Assembly (NCBI GenBank): GCA_037833965.1
Contig: AP031354.1
Coordinates: 30,606,001 to 30,670,000 of the forward strand
DNA from: Marchantia polymorpha subsp. ruderalis
Lineage: Eukaryota > Streptophyta > Marchantiopsida > Marchantiales > Marchantiaceae
Direction of reading: 5' to 3'
Length of the DNA stretch: 64,000 nt
Of the stretch, positions 34,741 through 47,446 are shown piece after piece. Made by a program: the position numbers and the translations under genes. How positions within the stretch are numbered: position 1 is the stretch's first letter; each line of letters begins with the position of its first letter. Under the pieces are notes generated by a model. That model was not told where the DNA came from. It ran no database searches and saw nothing but the letters and a program-made list of their open reading frames with translations.

Positions 34741-36077
34741 TCTATCGTAATTTACTCGCAATTGTTCGCTTAGTGCCGCTGCATATCATTTACCTTCAGC
34801 CGGAGCCCCGATGTCACAAGGTATTTCAGTCCTCCAACCATGAAAGTAAGACAAATCGGCACTCGGATCTCGCTAATATCGGTTAGACGGCCACAGTGGA
34901 GGTGGTTCCTCATCTGAATCAAAATTGATTGTGCTGATCTCAGAGTACTTGCGAAACCGACGCGATGACATCAGAGACGGAAGTAAGTACTTGCGTGCGT
35001 GCGTGCGCGCGCTATCATTCGAAAAGATTCACTTCGGCCCCGAGCCTGGTATGGTGGTATAGGATAACGGGCTGAGTGTATATGAGGAAGGGGCTGTCCA
35101 GAGCAAGAACGCAAGAACTTGTAAAGCAGACGCACCGAGTGAAGAGAAGAATGCACAGATTTTCCAATGCGAGCATTGGAAAATCTGCTGCAGATCAGAG
35201 TGCAGGACTCGATGCTGGAGAGGTAGGCAGGCAGGCAGACGTGCGCAGCATTTCTATTCTCACGTAATAGAAATTCCATGGCGGATTGTAGCCACCTCGT
35301 GCATGTAGGGCGTGGACCCTGAGCCTGAGCCTGAGCCGCGGCATTCTTCATGTCGCTTTCGATGGACTGGCTGATTTGTTGGGCACTCTGGTCATGAACA
35401 AACTGTAAGTTCACTCGTTGGACCCGAATCAGGGACAGCGATGATGAATAAATGCCGAGACGGACTCGGGAGAGAACTGTATGAGCTCACCCAGCTGACC
35501 GGCTTCGGGACTTTCTGCCACAAGCGTGCTTCAGCTCTCTCCCTCTCTCTCTTCGTGACGCCGTCACATGGACATAAAGGCCATAAGAGTTTCCAGAGTT
35601 GGTGGCGTGTCTGGCACAAGTCATGCACTGAGGGAGGGAGGAAGGAAGGGAGGGAGGATGTTGTTCCAGTGATAGTCCAATCCAATTCATGGCCGGGTGT
35701 GTACAAGGGAAATGTATGCCTTTCCCAAATGTGTGCATGCGTGCGTGTGTCTACTACCTACTAAATATGGTACCAGTCGAGTACCAAAGTGCGATGCGAT
35801 TGATTCCATCATCCCTTGAACTAAGATGATGGCAATTCAGTCAGCCCATGCCTCGAGTCGAAGTGGAGGAACTGCAGGCAGCTCTTGATATGGCCCAGGA
35901 TGTCCCACGAGTAAGAGCAATCATGTTTGATGAAGAGCAGATTTAGGGTCTTTGTCTGAAAACCAAATCCCGAGGATTTACAGCTATCGTCATTTCTTTG
36001 CGAGTTTTTATAAGAGACCGAAGTGTTCTAGTCAGAACGCAGCAATGACATTATCTTGATCGCAGACGTTGGTTCAG
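34741..36077. other. Unidentified stretch, unit 2
   Basis: Equivalent of 7019-7746, with about 650 bp more that unit 1 has lost. It contains the minus-strand ORF with FVHDQSAQQISQSIESD (35414-34971), the fold-back at 35156-35187, and purine-rich simple repeats (gggagg, near 35632-35660). No gene recognised. Confidence 0.4.
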
Positions 36078-36557
36078 GTCCCGAATTTGATGCAGCTGCA
36101 TGCACTGGTGGAACGGCTGAAGAACGTTGGGGAAGTGCTTGAAGTGGGAGTAACTCAGTATGGAGATCTACATCTTCAAGTTTCTACTACTTTAGTGTCC
36201 ATTGGTTCCGAGTTTCCAAATCTTCGCGTGCTCGGAGTTCGAGGTGAAAGAGCGTGTTTCTTCAACTTCTTCTACATGCTTTTTGGTTGCTTCTGCCTCC
36301 AGCAGTACCTCTACAATCTGTGCAGGGTCGGATACCTGAGGAATACAGAATAAACTAACATAACACAATGTATCTATGCTTCAGTTGAAGTCAATCCAAC
36401 ATCTGTCGATGAAAATGAAAGAGACAATGCAGGAATTGCTCCGAATGATGGCTGCGTGTTGATTATGCTCCAATATTTCATTCCTGGAACGTGGCAGACT
36501 GATACCTCTATCAGCCTGCATTACAGATTGCCCGTGCTTTTAGATGGTGCAAACTAG
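36078..36557 (+). pseudogene. HUS1: HUS1 fragment, unit 2 (middle exons lost)
   Basis: Exon 36078-36243 encodes PNLMQLHALVERLKNVGEV and GDLHLQVSTTLVSIGSEF, typical of HUS1 (9-1-1 clamp). The terminal exon 36433-36557 encodes GIAPNDGC, MLQYFIPGTWQTD and SLHYRLPVLLDGAN followed by a stop. The two intervening exons present in unit 3 have been replaced by about 125 unrelated bases. The N-terminal half of HUS1 is missing in every unit. Non-functional. Confidence 0.8.
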
Positions 36558-37172
36558 CTCTTATATGTGGAGAATGCCCATAACAAATGATTTAGACAGG
36601 GCATGATACCAGTCAATCTTGATTGTGAATCTAATGTAAATATCCGCCATAATACATTTTTTTGAACTGCTTTGTTTTGCTCGCTCAAAATGATGGTGTA
36701 CCTGGTTTTTGTCTCATGGAATCCTTGTTAGCATGCTATTGTCGAGCTTTGTGTGTTATAATTTTACACCGGAGTGCGTTGATTCGACTCAGTGTCATGA
36801 GGACAACTTCGATTTGCATCTTCGACAAGATTGTACTGCAGGAAGATTTCATGGATGGAAGGACTTTCAAATTGTACGAACTGATTACCAAGTAGGAGCT
36901 GTAAGCTCTAAGACATCAGTCTGTTAATCATCTCCAGTCCATGTATGTTCCTTATTGGACTTGATTCAGTGTCTGCTCTTCGATTCTATGAGACACGACT
37001 TGCACACTGTCATCAAACTTAGTGATGGTTAACAATCTGCTAGAACATATGGATACTGACTTCTTTCGGTTTGTTGACTATATATACATTATGTAACACT
37101 TCTTTCACGTACTCACCTGAAGTGCATCGAAAAGTCCTGTTTTCTGGCCCTTATCCCGTTAATAGAAAACTC
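36558..37172. other. Spacer after HUS1 fragment, unit 2
   Basis: About 600 bp, shared with unit 3 (52718-53368) and deleted from unit 1. It may be native 3' flank of the captured HUS1 gene. The short plus-strand ORF at 36709-36927 has no recognisable motif. Confidence 0.4.
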
Positions 37173-37683
37173 TCAAATTGCCCAGGTAACCTCTGCCGAT
37201 TTGGCAGGTATTTTGGGCAGGCTAACCGTGGACGTCCTAGGAGGTAGAGAACGATTGCTTGGATGATGGTGATGAGTAGCACGGGAGGCTGGTACATTTT
37301 TCCTAATTCTCGGTGTGTTCTTGGTATTCTCCAATTCCTGATTTTTTTGTAGAATCTCCCACGACACGGTGGATCCTACATTTGGTGGTGGCTCAACATC
37401 CCTTCGGTTCCTGATGTCCATCTCGATCTCATTTCTGAAGTTTTGAAGCTGCCTTGCATGTCGAGGACTTATAAGATTATTCTCCCGCAAATCGAAGAAG
37501 ACCATCTTGTGGTTGTTGATGTCCGCCTCAACCTCCTGTCTAGCAGAACGAGTACCAGATTCCGAGATTTTCCTCTTCTTGAGGGCATCGATCGTACGGC
37601 AACCCGTCTTAGACAGGTCATCGTAGATCATCTTTGCAAGCTCCCGCCTCATCACGGTACTATATTCAGCTTCTGGATCCTTC
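37173..37683 (-). CDS. Unidentified ORF of about 160 aa, unit 2
   Basis: Copy of the 8752-9259 ORF with the same probable acceptor. It differs by a few residues (INALKK to IDALKK, one extra Pro in VEPPPN, KIQEL to KNQEL). No family recognised. Confidence 0.4.
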
Positions 37684-40170
37684 CTGTAATCACATCGTCT
37701 GTTATTTCTACGTATCCTGCCAGGTTTGAGGTCGAACCATGAAAAAAATTAGTCATAGTTTACAACTATGACTAAACTTATTCATAACTAAAGTTATGAA
37801 CAAGTTTTGAGCATTGGATGGGATTTGACTGAGACGATAGCAATCGTAAGGATTTCGTAGACATAACAGCCGGTTGAGTTTATGTCCACCGGGTTACATT
37901 TCCTAAACAAGATGAATACAGTCCCCGAAACCAAACTGAACTTGTTCATAACTACATCCCATCCATCCTCAAACATTCAACTTTCGCTGACTTTCCTGTG
38001 AGTGCAGTTGACACTCGCCTGGCCTTACAACTCCCTCATTTTATCTACAGGCCGCTGATTGATTGCTGGCCTATTGCCAAAACATCTGTCAGTCGATAAA
38101 AGATGTATCAAACACCAAAGGTATCTCGTTGGTGCTGAGGTAGGACTCGGAAGGTCATCGATGTCATCAAGCTTTCTTTCTCATTTATTTGACTTACCTC
38201 ACAGGCCAACCTCCGGACCACACAATGATTTACATCCGGCCTCCGCCGCCTTGAGGTCGCTGGAATAGCCCGTCGTCCCCACGAGACCATGTGGCTCATG
38301 TCAACCTTTTTCTACAGTGCTCGCAGAACCGACATGTTTTTAAACTAAGAAGACAAACCTGACAGTGAGAGAAACCCCGGAAACCTTAGCCACAAGTTCA
38401 TGTGTGCATGTCCGAGCTTTCTAAAAGCGTCTGGGAGCCACTTCTCCTGCGTGTCCCTTCAACGAGGCTGGACTAGCTCATACCGACATCAGTTGAGCCT
38501 CCCTGGCAAAATTCACAGCCTTGGCGTATCAGGATGATTCAGTCGCAGGTCACCATCGTCAAATCTATTTTCAGCTATTTCTGTAAGTCAGATTTCTTGG
38601 AACTTGAGTTGTCCATGTTTGCTAGGTTCCATCCAAATCTTGAACCACAAGAGCTCAATGAAATCTGAAATATGTTCTATGGCTGGATCTCATTGCTGGC
38701 AGCAGTCTTGGTGTTCTCTCTCTCTCTCTCTCTGACCTGAACGTAGAGTTGTTCGAGGGACACAACCTTTCTCCGGTCTGAGCACACGGTGAACAGAGTC
38801 TGGCCAGTGGAAAAAGAACAAATCGAGGCCATCGACCGTCATCCCGACACTAGTTGCCATAAGTTGACCCTCAGCTAGAAACCTATTTCCAACACCAATC
38901 CTCAGTGGAAGGCCAGTACATTGCGTCTGTCGAAAGCGTTTAGCTTTTTGCTGCCTGACAAGCTCGTCCTCGAATTCGCTGCATACTTCAAAATATTGCT
39001 TGCGTATTCCTGGACCCACATTTGTAGATCATGACCTGAATCAGCCCGTGAGGCCAGCTGGGTTATGGTCAATCTGCTTTCTTACCTGTCCGATGGTCCC
39101 AGCCGACGACGTTCTGATTCATGATATTCTCAGAAAATTTGATCTGCGTACTTCGTCAGCCGTACCGCAACTCAATTCAACAGGTACTGGCACAGCCAGC
39201 GTTCTGTGCAGATGCTACATGTAGCACGTTACCTTTTCTCCTACGGCTTCCGTCTGCAAATTCGAGTATGGTACTACGACATAGAGGCTGACGGTCAAAG
39301 ACAGGTATGACCTCGTTCGGAATGGACAGCAGTTGTTTATTGTCATTTTCATTGCAAATTGGTTCGCTTATATTTATGCAGATTCACCCATACACTCCAA
39401 TCAATAAGGTTTAGGTCGGGCATGACCGAATGAATTTCTTGAAGTTGGCACTTTAAATCAGACAAGAAACTCGATGAAGGAATATAACAAACCTTTTCAT
39501 GCACGAAGAAACTCGAGGAAGGAGTATAACAAACCTTTTCGTGCACGAAGATCGACGAATTTGCGACGTTCCTAGGGCAAAGCTTACCTTCGTTATGTTC
39601 ACAGAAAATGCGCTTTTGATAAACGGGGCTTGATGCAGCTTGCACTTTTGGCAGAAGTTGTGATTTAGAGGTAGGTTTGTTTTGAAGATGGTATAGATTG
39701 TATTGTGAAGTTAAAGTTGAATGCCCAACCTCGTCGTGTAAATAAGTCTTTCTCGACCAAGGGTTGTAGCTAAAGGGCGCGCAAATGGAATTCAAAACCT
39801 CGTGACTTGCTTAAGCACCCACAGAGATTGGTGGTACATACACCGTCCCTGCACAGTAGCGGAAACCTCAATCTGAATAGAGTGCAATCCTCCACTGTAC
39901 CTCTGTCGCAACCACCCAACCTCTGTGCAAAGCCGTGTGATGGTCGAGTTCCAAAAGGCACGTATACAGCAAAAGTACAGCCATGTCTCAGAGCAGTTCT
40001 ACGAAAAGCCCGACTAAGGCTCTCTCATGATCACGATCATGCTCTTTCGCGCACCTACCCTAGAACGGGAAGAAAAGGTCAAATGAGGAGGGACAGTGCG
40101 AGATGACCTCCATCTCGAAAATTCTCAAGACATTCTCTTAAGAAGCCTTAGCACAATGAGGGACAGTTTC
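37684..40170. other. Unrecognised conserved spacer, unit 2
   Basis: Matches 9260-11684. Unit-specific features are the fold-back insertion at 37749-37775, a shortened CT microsatellite at 38714-38733, and an imperfect tandem duplication of about 45 bp at about 39470-39550 (around aacaaaccttttc.tgcacgaag). Confidence 0.4.
37749..37775. repeat. Unit-2-specific fold-back insertion
   Basis: Arms ttagtcatagtt (37749-37760) and aactatgactaa (37764-37775) flank loop tac. Units 1 and 3 read agtcatagttgtaaactta here. Unit 2 replaces the gt after the left arm with tacaactatgact, the exact reverse complement of the ancestral agtcatagttgta. Confidence 0.9.
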
Positions 40171-40756
40171 TCCAGTGGCCGACTTGGTGCACAAATTTCA
40201 CGACACCGAGGAGGTTCTGATCCAGGGATTCACGCTCATGGTGGCCTAGGCCGGACGTGACGGTGGTGCTCGGACGTTCGGTGCACCGAATTCTCGGGGG
40301 CTACTCGGGAATTCGGTGGTCCATCCTGCAGACGTTGCAGACATTCCTCGGCAAGCGCATCGACGGGCCGCCCCGAATCCAAAGCCGCAACCGAGACCGG
40401 CAACGTCGTGACGGCGCACGACGCTCTGAAGCTCGTCTGCAACACAAGGATGGCCTGGCGGCCACGTGCTGGCGCTCGCCGCCGAGGTGGCGCTTCGCCT
40501 CGATTTGATTCGGTAACGACAGCGCGCTCATTGACGTGGCCCGCGACCGGGCCGTCCACGGTGGCAACTTCCAGGGGACGCCCATTGACGTGGCGATGGA
40601 CAACCTGCGCCGATGTCTGGTCGCCCACGGTCTCGGCGACGCGAGCAACGATCAGAGCAGCAGCATCTTCAGCCGGATCTCCGTGCTCGAGCAGCAGGTG
40701 CAGATCGAGCTCGAATTGCCGATTGCCGGAACTCTATTGTCGATCTTGAGCAAGTG
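40171..40756 (+). pseudogene. PAL: Phenylalanine ammonia-lyase fragment, unit 2
   Basis: Same degenerate ammonia-lyase piece as in unit 1: GYSGIRWSILQTLQTFLGKR near 40295-40350, VVTAHDALKL near 40405-40435, [20 protein letters not shown] near 40530-40590 followed by VAMDNLR. It has frameshifts between islands and an internal deletion of the active-site region. About 30 bases after AHDALKL are missing relative to unit 3. The junction at 40171 joins directly to the spacer, where unit 1 has 13.5 kb of extra DNA. Confidence 0.7.
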
Positions 40757-42598
40757 AGGCTATTCTATTGCTACTTATGGGTGCATAATCTTGAATACGG
40801 TTTGAAATCATTTTGATTCATACGTAGAAACTGCATCCCTACAAAAATAATTCGAAGCTGGAGACTGCGGTAATGCGGTTTATATGGAGTTTAACAAATT
40901 GGGAGCCAAATACATCCACGGTTGGATGTTGCAATTTGATTCAGTCCATGTAATGAACCACATTGCACAAGGAAATCAAAGTCAAACATAGCAATTGTGA
41001 CATCTACAGAGTGAGCAAGGGTGTCAACGCTGTTGGAACAGGGTTTATGTCGGTTTGAAGTAGAAGCCATAGGAGACATGAAATCCATCGGTCGGCAATC
41101 GTTGTCAGTGCGAGGGAATCTACAACAGGATTGTACAAGGAGTAGAGCGCAGAGTGAAGGTGGGAGTTGATGCAGATGCCTTCCACTATTCGAATGTAAG
41201 ACAGTCGCGATGACGATAACAGCGCAAGAAGTGGGAAGGAGCGATCCTTGATTGGTTACGTTTTGGTCAAATTCTCTAGTGAAAATTGTCAAATCGAAGA
41301 ACACTCTTCAAATCGTGACCGAGTTAGATAATTAGGTGTAAATAGACCACTTCACCTCATAAGAATACGAGCAAACTCTTGGTTATTTCAGGAAGCATCG
41401 TGAAACAACTGCACTCCTGCGATCCTTTGTGTAACTTTGTCGTTCCAATGATGAATTGGTCTGGAAACTGGAGGCGAGGTGAGTAGAGACCCAGCATAAA
41501 CTTACGTTGGAGGGCTCGCATGATTCGGAGCAATCTTCTTCGAACTTGCAGGAGCTAGAAGTAGATTTCCTAACTGAAGCTCTGGCGATTTGTTTCCGAG
41601 TGCAGAGTTCTGAATCTAAACTCAACCTACGGAAAAGACTGTGACTCGACTGAAGTACACGGGAAGCTAAGAGAGTCAATTGGACACGAAAGCAGGAGAA
41701 CACAAAATCCAAAGCCAAGTACACAAGCACACTCAGAGCAACCTCCAGACGAGTTAGATGCTACTGAGAGATAAAGCAAAATACCCACGACGTTCATCTG
41801 GATGACATGACAGCGTCCAATTTGGCACCAAAGGCCAGATTACTGTGGTTCACCACTTTGAATCTTCACCAAGACTCAACTCCGACGCTTACGAATAGAG
41901 CGCTCTTTTCTCTGCCAACCTTCACTCCGCTGCTTTCATCACTCCTTTGCAGAACTGTACAATTGGGACCCCACTATAGATCGAAGAGCCATAGCCATCC
42001 GAACACAGAAATCCCAAAACTTCCGCCCCACTAACAACTCTCAGTTGATCCCCGGGATAGGCCCATCTCGCGAATTCAAGTTCAGTTGCGGATCGAAGGC
42101 TCCAACATCCATGCCCAATGCAAAGTGATCCTCACGTAACAGGCACCGTCCACTGCTGAAGAAACAGAGGCAAATCAACTCGATTGCTCCGGCCTCAGTC
42201 TAAAGGCCAAAACCGAACTTGAATTTTCCTCTACCAGTTCCTTGCACATTACAATCGAGCGATTCCCTCACCTGCACTTCCAAACTACAACTAGATTACA
42301 ATCTCACGAGAACCTTGATTACGTCCGCAAAACTTCTCCCGTCCTCCAAATCACCAAATTATGGTCAATTGCGACCAAGTGGAAAGATCGCACCACCACT
42401 CACTGAACTACTTTCGAACATGAACAAAACTAAAACTTGAGTTCTTCTAGTGAAATTGACCTATTTTTCCATACTAGAAAACATGTGAATATTGATTGGT
42501 AACATAACCTTCACAACCACTCCAAAAAAGACTCCACGTGAAGTTGTTCTACTCCAAACGCTACGCTCCGCTCGAATAACTCAAGGGCGAACATCTCT
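40757..42598. other. Spacer downstream of HNL gene 3
   Basis: Counterpart of 25816-27105, with about 460 extra bases (about 42075-42530) also present in unit 4 but deleted next to gene 2. Minus-strand ORFs at 41304-40891 and 41730-41383 recur. No recognised gene. Confidence 0.4.
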
Positions 42599-42807
42599 TC
42601 ATATCATCCTTCTTCCTCGAATGCGTACTTCGGTGCTCTTCGGAACCCCGAAGTAGTTAAGAAAGGGACACTCTATGATGTCCAATCTGGACAGGTTGGC
42701 CAGATTGCCGAACGATTCCGGGACTTTTTGGATGATGGTGCCGCCCTGCATCGTCAAGTGCGACAACTGTGAAAGCTGCCCAAAAGTATCCGGCAAGGCT
42801 TGGAGTC
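42599..42807 (-). pseudogene. Out-of-frame C-terminal LRR remnant of gene 3
   Basis: Encodes RLQALPDTFGQLSQLSHL, PESFGNLANL and the end CPFLNYFGVPKSTEV, the normal C-terminus in genes 2 and 4. In gene 3 the junction with the upstream LRRs has 8 bases where gene 2 has 6 and gene 4 has 3, which shifts the frame. Confidence 0.8.
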
Positions 42808-45800
42808 TCAACATATGCCTGAGAGCTTCAGGATCTGCAGACTAGCGAGACGGCCGAAGCTCTTAGGCAGCTCTGAGATTTCACTCCCATTTATTATCAA
42901 GGTTTGTAGCTGGGACAGATTTCCGAAGCTCTCAGGCAGTTTTGAGATTTTACTCCCCCATATTGTCAGGGTTTGTAGCTGGGACAGATTTCCGAAGCTC
43001 TCAGGCAGTTTTGAGATATCACTCCCATATATTGTCAGGGTTTGTAGCTGGGACAGATTTCCGAAGCTCTCAGGCAGTTTTGAGATATCACTCCCATATA
43101 TTCTCAGGCTTTGTAGCTGGGACAGATTTCCGAAGCTCTCAGGCAGTTTTGAGATATCACTCCCATATATTTTCAGGGTTTGTAGCTGGGACAGATTTCC
43201 GAAGCTCTCAGGCAGTTCTAAGATTGGACTCTCATATATTACCAGGCTTTGTAGCTGGGACAGATTTCCGAAGCTCTCAGGCAGTTCTGAGATTGGACTC
43301 TCATGTATTTCCAGGCTTTGTAGCTGGGACAGATTTCCGAAGCTCTCAGGCAGTTTTGAGATATCACTCACACTTATTTCCAGGCTTTGTAGCTGGGACA
43401 GATTTCCGAAGCTCTCAGGCAGTTTTGAGAAATCTTTCCCACTTATTTCCAGGCTTTGTAGCTGGGACAGATTTCCGAAGCTCTCAGGCAGTTTTGAGAT
43501 TTTCGCTCTCTTTATTATCAGGCTTTCTAGCTTGAACAGATTTCCGAAGCTGTCCGGCAATGCTTCCAACCTCCAACACCAACGAAGTTCCAAAGATCGC
43601 AGTTGTGAGAGCCATCCGAAAGCTTTCGGGAGTGAACGAAGTCTATTGCACTCTTCAAATGTAAGATGACGAAGCCTGGAAAGTTGTCCGAATGCTTCGG
43701 GAAGACCTTCGAAGAGGCAGCCTGCGAATTTCATAACTTCAAGGTTTTGAAAGTCACTGACGGTTGTTGGCAAACATGTGAGCGGTGCCGTCAAGTCCAG
43801 AACAGCCAAACTTCTCGCGAGCCCTCGGTCTACCAGGTCATGAAGATTGTTCACTTCTCCACGGAGTCTAAGAAGGGTCAGATTCTTCGGAAGCTTGCCA
43901 CCTACTTCATTCAACATCAACTCCTTGGAATCCAAATATTTCAGCTTCTTCATCTGGCCAATATCTCTCGAGTCGAGGAGCATCGAGTGTTCAAGTCGTA
44001 GCGCTATGACCTCCTGCACCAAAACACCCAGGGCCTAGTTCACATCCCAGGCCACAAATATAGTCCATGATCTAAACTTGACCTACCAGACTTGTAGCAT
44101 TTCATTTGATCAGGGCCATCTAGTCTTCAGGTTCAAAGTCAATGACATCCTTAACAGGAAAGTCCAAATTGAGTGAGGAGGAGCATCCGTTAGAGAACAC
44201 ATGCTCAACAGAAACCAGGTATTTGACAATGACATCCTTAACAGGAAAGTCCAAATTGAGTGAGGAGGAGCATCCGTTAGAGATCAGAGGCTCAACAGAA
44301 ACCAGGTATTTGACAACTTTGTTCGTATGTTAGCTATGATGCTCGGGGACAGATTGCCAACAAGACGCTGCTCGTTTCAAAGTCCAGATAGGGTCAGGAT
44401 GAGCAAACCTAGTAACGCGGTGTAGAGACTATATAACGTGATGAATATCCGGACAGCAAGATAAAGAGAGAAAGTGCACTATCAATGACATAATGAAAGT
44501 AAAGTTGTTTGATCCCTAAGGGAATTTCTAGGAGCAGCAAAACCAGTGCGTTGATTGTTTTGAATTACGTTTAAGAAGGAAAGGCTGCGACTTTATAAAA
44601 TTATATCGCTGATTTTTCATAGAAGCACGCTGACTAACAATGAAGTGTTTCGAAAGACATTTATGTAGGAAATGTAGAGGATCTACTAAGACAATTTCTT
44701 GGGTTTAAGAAAGCAGTACGTTGACCAACAGGAAGGGCAGGGAAGCTTTGGAACAGTCGTGTACAAGAAGTCAATCAAAAAGTTCAGCAAAAAAAACCCG
44801 ACCGAACAATGACGTGACTCAGTTGACGTGAATTTTAATGATCTACAACAACAACCGATATCTGACATGGGAGTACTATAGAGAGGAGACGGGACCTTGA
44901 AAGTCAGAGTTACATAATCTCGTACCTCAATATGTGTTGCCATACCCGTGCTTGATGAGCTTGGATCATTGGAATAGAACTGTCCTTCTGCAATCCTATC
45001 ATTGTAGTTTGAAGAATTAAACCTTGAAGGGACATTTTTATGAGTCCAAGTCCTACATCTGCCACCTGTTCCCCATCCTGAAGCCAGTCTAATTCCCAGA
45101 GACCTCAATTGCTCATGCATTTGTATACTTTCCTCTTCCATTACATTGTAGACAAGAGACAAGTCTACCAGACTCTGCCATCCGATATCTTCGAGGCCAT
45201 AGAGCACACGCCAGCAAGCCTTAGCTTCTCGCAGTTTCCAGGTGGAATTGCTGAAGAATGACGCAGCATCAAGGAATATTTCCTTCTCCTGACTACCCAA
45301 ACGGTCGTAGGACACTCTCAATTGCGCCCACAACTTCTTATCTAGACCCACTACGTCCTCTGCTTCAACCAGAGCTTGGAAACACTGTATCCATATGCTT
45401 TCACTGACTTGCGTCTTTAGATACGTGCCTATCGCCTCTAGGGTTAATGGTAGTCCATCACATTTCGCGACGATCTTGGGTACCCATTTGTTCAGTGATG
45501 GATTCGGTTTGGTCGGATACGGAAATGCGTAGCTCATAAATAACTTTGTGGAGCTCTCGGGATTCAAGAATTTCACATCAAACACGCGTGAATCTAAACT
45601 GTTCAAAATGTTTCTATCTCTACAGGTAACAATGTAACGACTGTTTGCGCAATCGTTCTTCGAAACTATGTCCTGGAGAAATGCAACATGACTACCATTG
45701 TCAATGTCATCCAGAACAAGGAGAAGTGTTTGCTGTCTCAAATCAGTCGGATTCCATTTTTCCACTCCTTGTGTAAGCTGTTTGCCAAGATGATGCATCG

Positions 45801-47446
45801 AGGAATACACTTTGTCTTCTATCTCCTTGGTATTTTTCATGTCCGTACATCTCGGAACGAAACAAGTGTATTCATATTCAGCACACAACTCATTGAACAA
45901 CAACTTTGCGAGAGTTGTTTTCCCTACTCCTCCCATGCCGCAAAGAGCAACTGCTGCTGGACCTTTGTGTAAAATGTTTTGAACCTCTACAAGTAAGTCA
46001 AAATGTAGGCTCATAGCCATTTTCGGCACCGTCTGGAGATTATCAGGAAGTCTTCTCCTGTTCACCTATATCCAATCACAGTAGCCAAACGCAGTTCAGA
46101 TTTGTAGGTTAGGAAAAATCTCACTCAACTAGAATGAACTCTTGCTTGAAAGCCACAATTTGAAATCTTGTTGACAGGGATCTAGTTATCGACGGACGCT
46201 TACAATAAACTCGTGTCGTTTCTTGAACCTACTTTGGCTCTCATACATCTGAAAGAGGATCTCATGGGCTAATCTTTGCTTTTATTGAGGAACAATTGCA
46301 ATTGCCAAGACAGAGGACATGTTCGTGTGCGCAACCTTATTGCTTTGTAACCTTTGCAGGAACGATGTCAACCGTACGTAAGTATTTGAAGTCCTGCTCT
46401 CGGGCTGGCAGAGAGAGATATGATCCTCAAGCTCCACAGTGAAGTCGCCGTACCGAGCTGAAGCCTCAACTACAATCATCTCACGGCTAACTGCAACAGC
46501 ATTCTGAGACTCTGAATCCTAATTTTCGGAACAGGTTGGAACAAACCGCTTGTCAGACTAGTAATCTGAAAATCTTGTAAGGTGAATGGATTTCCAAAAG
46601 TGAAACTGGGATTCGGCAAAACTTCATGAAACCCATCTAGATCTATTGTGAGTGATATCCGAACAATCTCATAAGAGTACTGGGTTTCAAAATATGATAT
46701 TTTGTTGCAGAATTAATCCTGCTGTTTCAGCAGGTTAGAAACAAGAGGATAAAAGTAAAGAACAAACATGTCAGTCTCACACTCACTAGCATGAACGTAG
46801 TAGGTCTCGATTCTCCGACTCCAGCAATACTCCACTTGTAGGACAAACGTAAAGCATCAAAATTTTCATGAAGGCGACCTGATTCTGCGCAAAGCAGCTT
46901 GACATAGTCGAGTAGAGGGCTAGCGTCCTTTAGTTTTGTTCCATTTGGAGTGAAGAATGATGAAATTCCATGGTGCGGCGTTCCATAGAAGAAAATTCCT
47001 GTGACGGAGTTGAGAAAGCGAGCTATTTGTTTGTCAGAGCGGTGCAAGCTTTCGCTGAAGTATGCGTGAACGCACAATTGTTTGATCACAAGGCCTCCGT
47101 AACTATGACCGACGAGTATAACTGGACGCCAAGGATGCTGCCCCACCTTCGCAAATATAAGATTATGCATCAAACTTTCGGCTGTGAGGTAGAGGTCTAA
47201 TCTTCCATGCTCTGCTGATGTCCTGATAGAAGCATCGTACTGGACAGAGAGAATCCGAGCTCCCGGAAACTCTTGCGGGATCCAGGTCTGCGGCCATACT
47301 TCCTTGTGAGAACCGCTTGATATCCATGTTGATAAGTGAGGTACAGAGGTGTGTGACGATTGTAGGCCGTGAAAGAATACAACGTCCAGCACCGATTCAA
47401 CTCCTGGGTTGTAAAGTTCGTACACGGAGTCGCTTAACTGATACAT
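42808..47446 (-). CDS. HNL-class immune receptor, gene 3 (C-terminally truncated by frameshift)
   Basis: Proposed exons, all phase 0: 47446-46787, 46479-46336, 46065-44926, 44013-42808, giving about 1049 aa. Hydrolase (GHSYGG, YGTPHHG, EDHIS) and NB-ARC (GMGGVGKTT, LVLDDID, CDGLPL, MHEQLRSLG) are intact. The LRR exon has nine near-identical modules. It then stops after SFGRLASLQILKLSGIC because of a frameshift near 42815, losing two LRRs and the tail. Hydrolase and NB-ARC are closest to gene 2. Intron 3 carries an 87-bp tandem duplication (about 44140-44313). It may be a pseudogene or a truncated receptor; only expression would tell. Confidence 0.82.
42880..43495 (-). repeat. LRR module array of gene 3, 9 copies
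   Basis: Nine 69-bp modules. Variable text in protein order: EISGKDF, EISVSD, EIHESP, VIYESP, KIYGSD, RIYGSD, TIYGSD, TIWGSK, IINGSE. EIHESP and TIYGSD recur in gene 4, which points to module exchange between genes. Confidence 0.9.
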
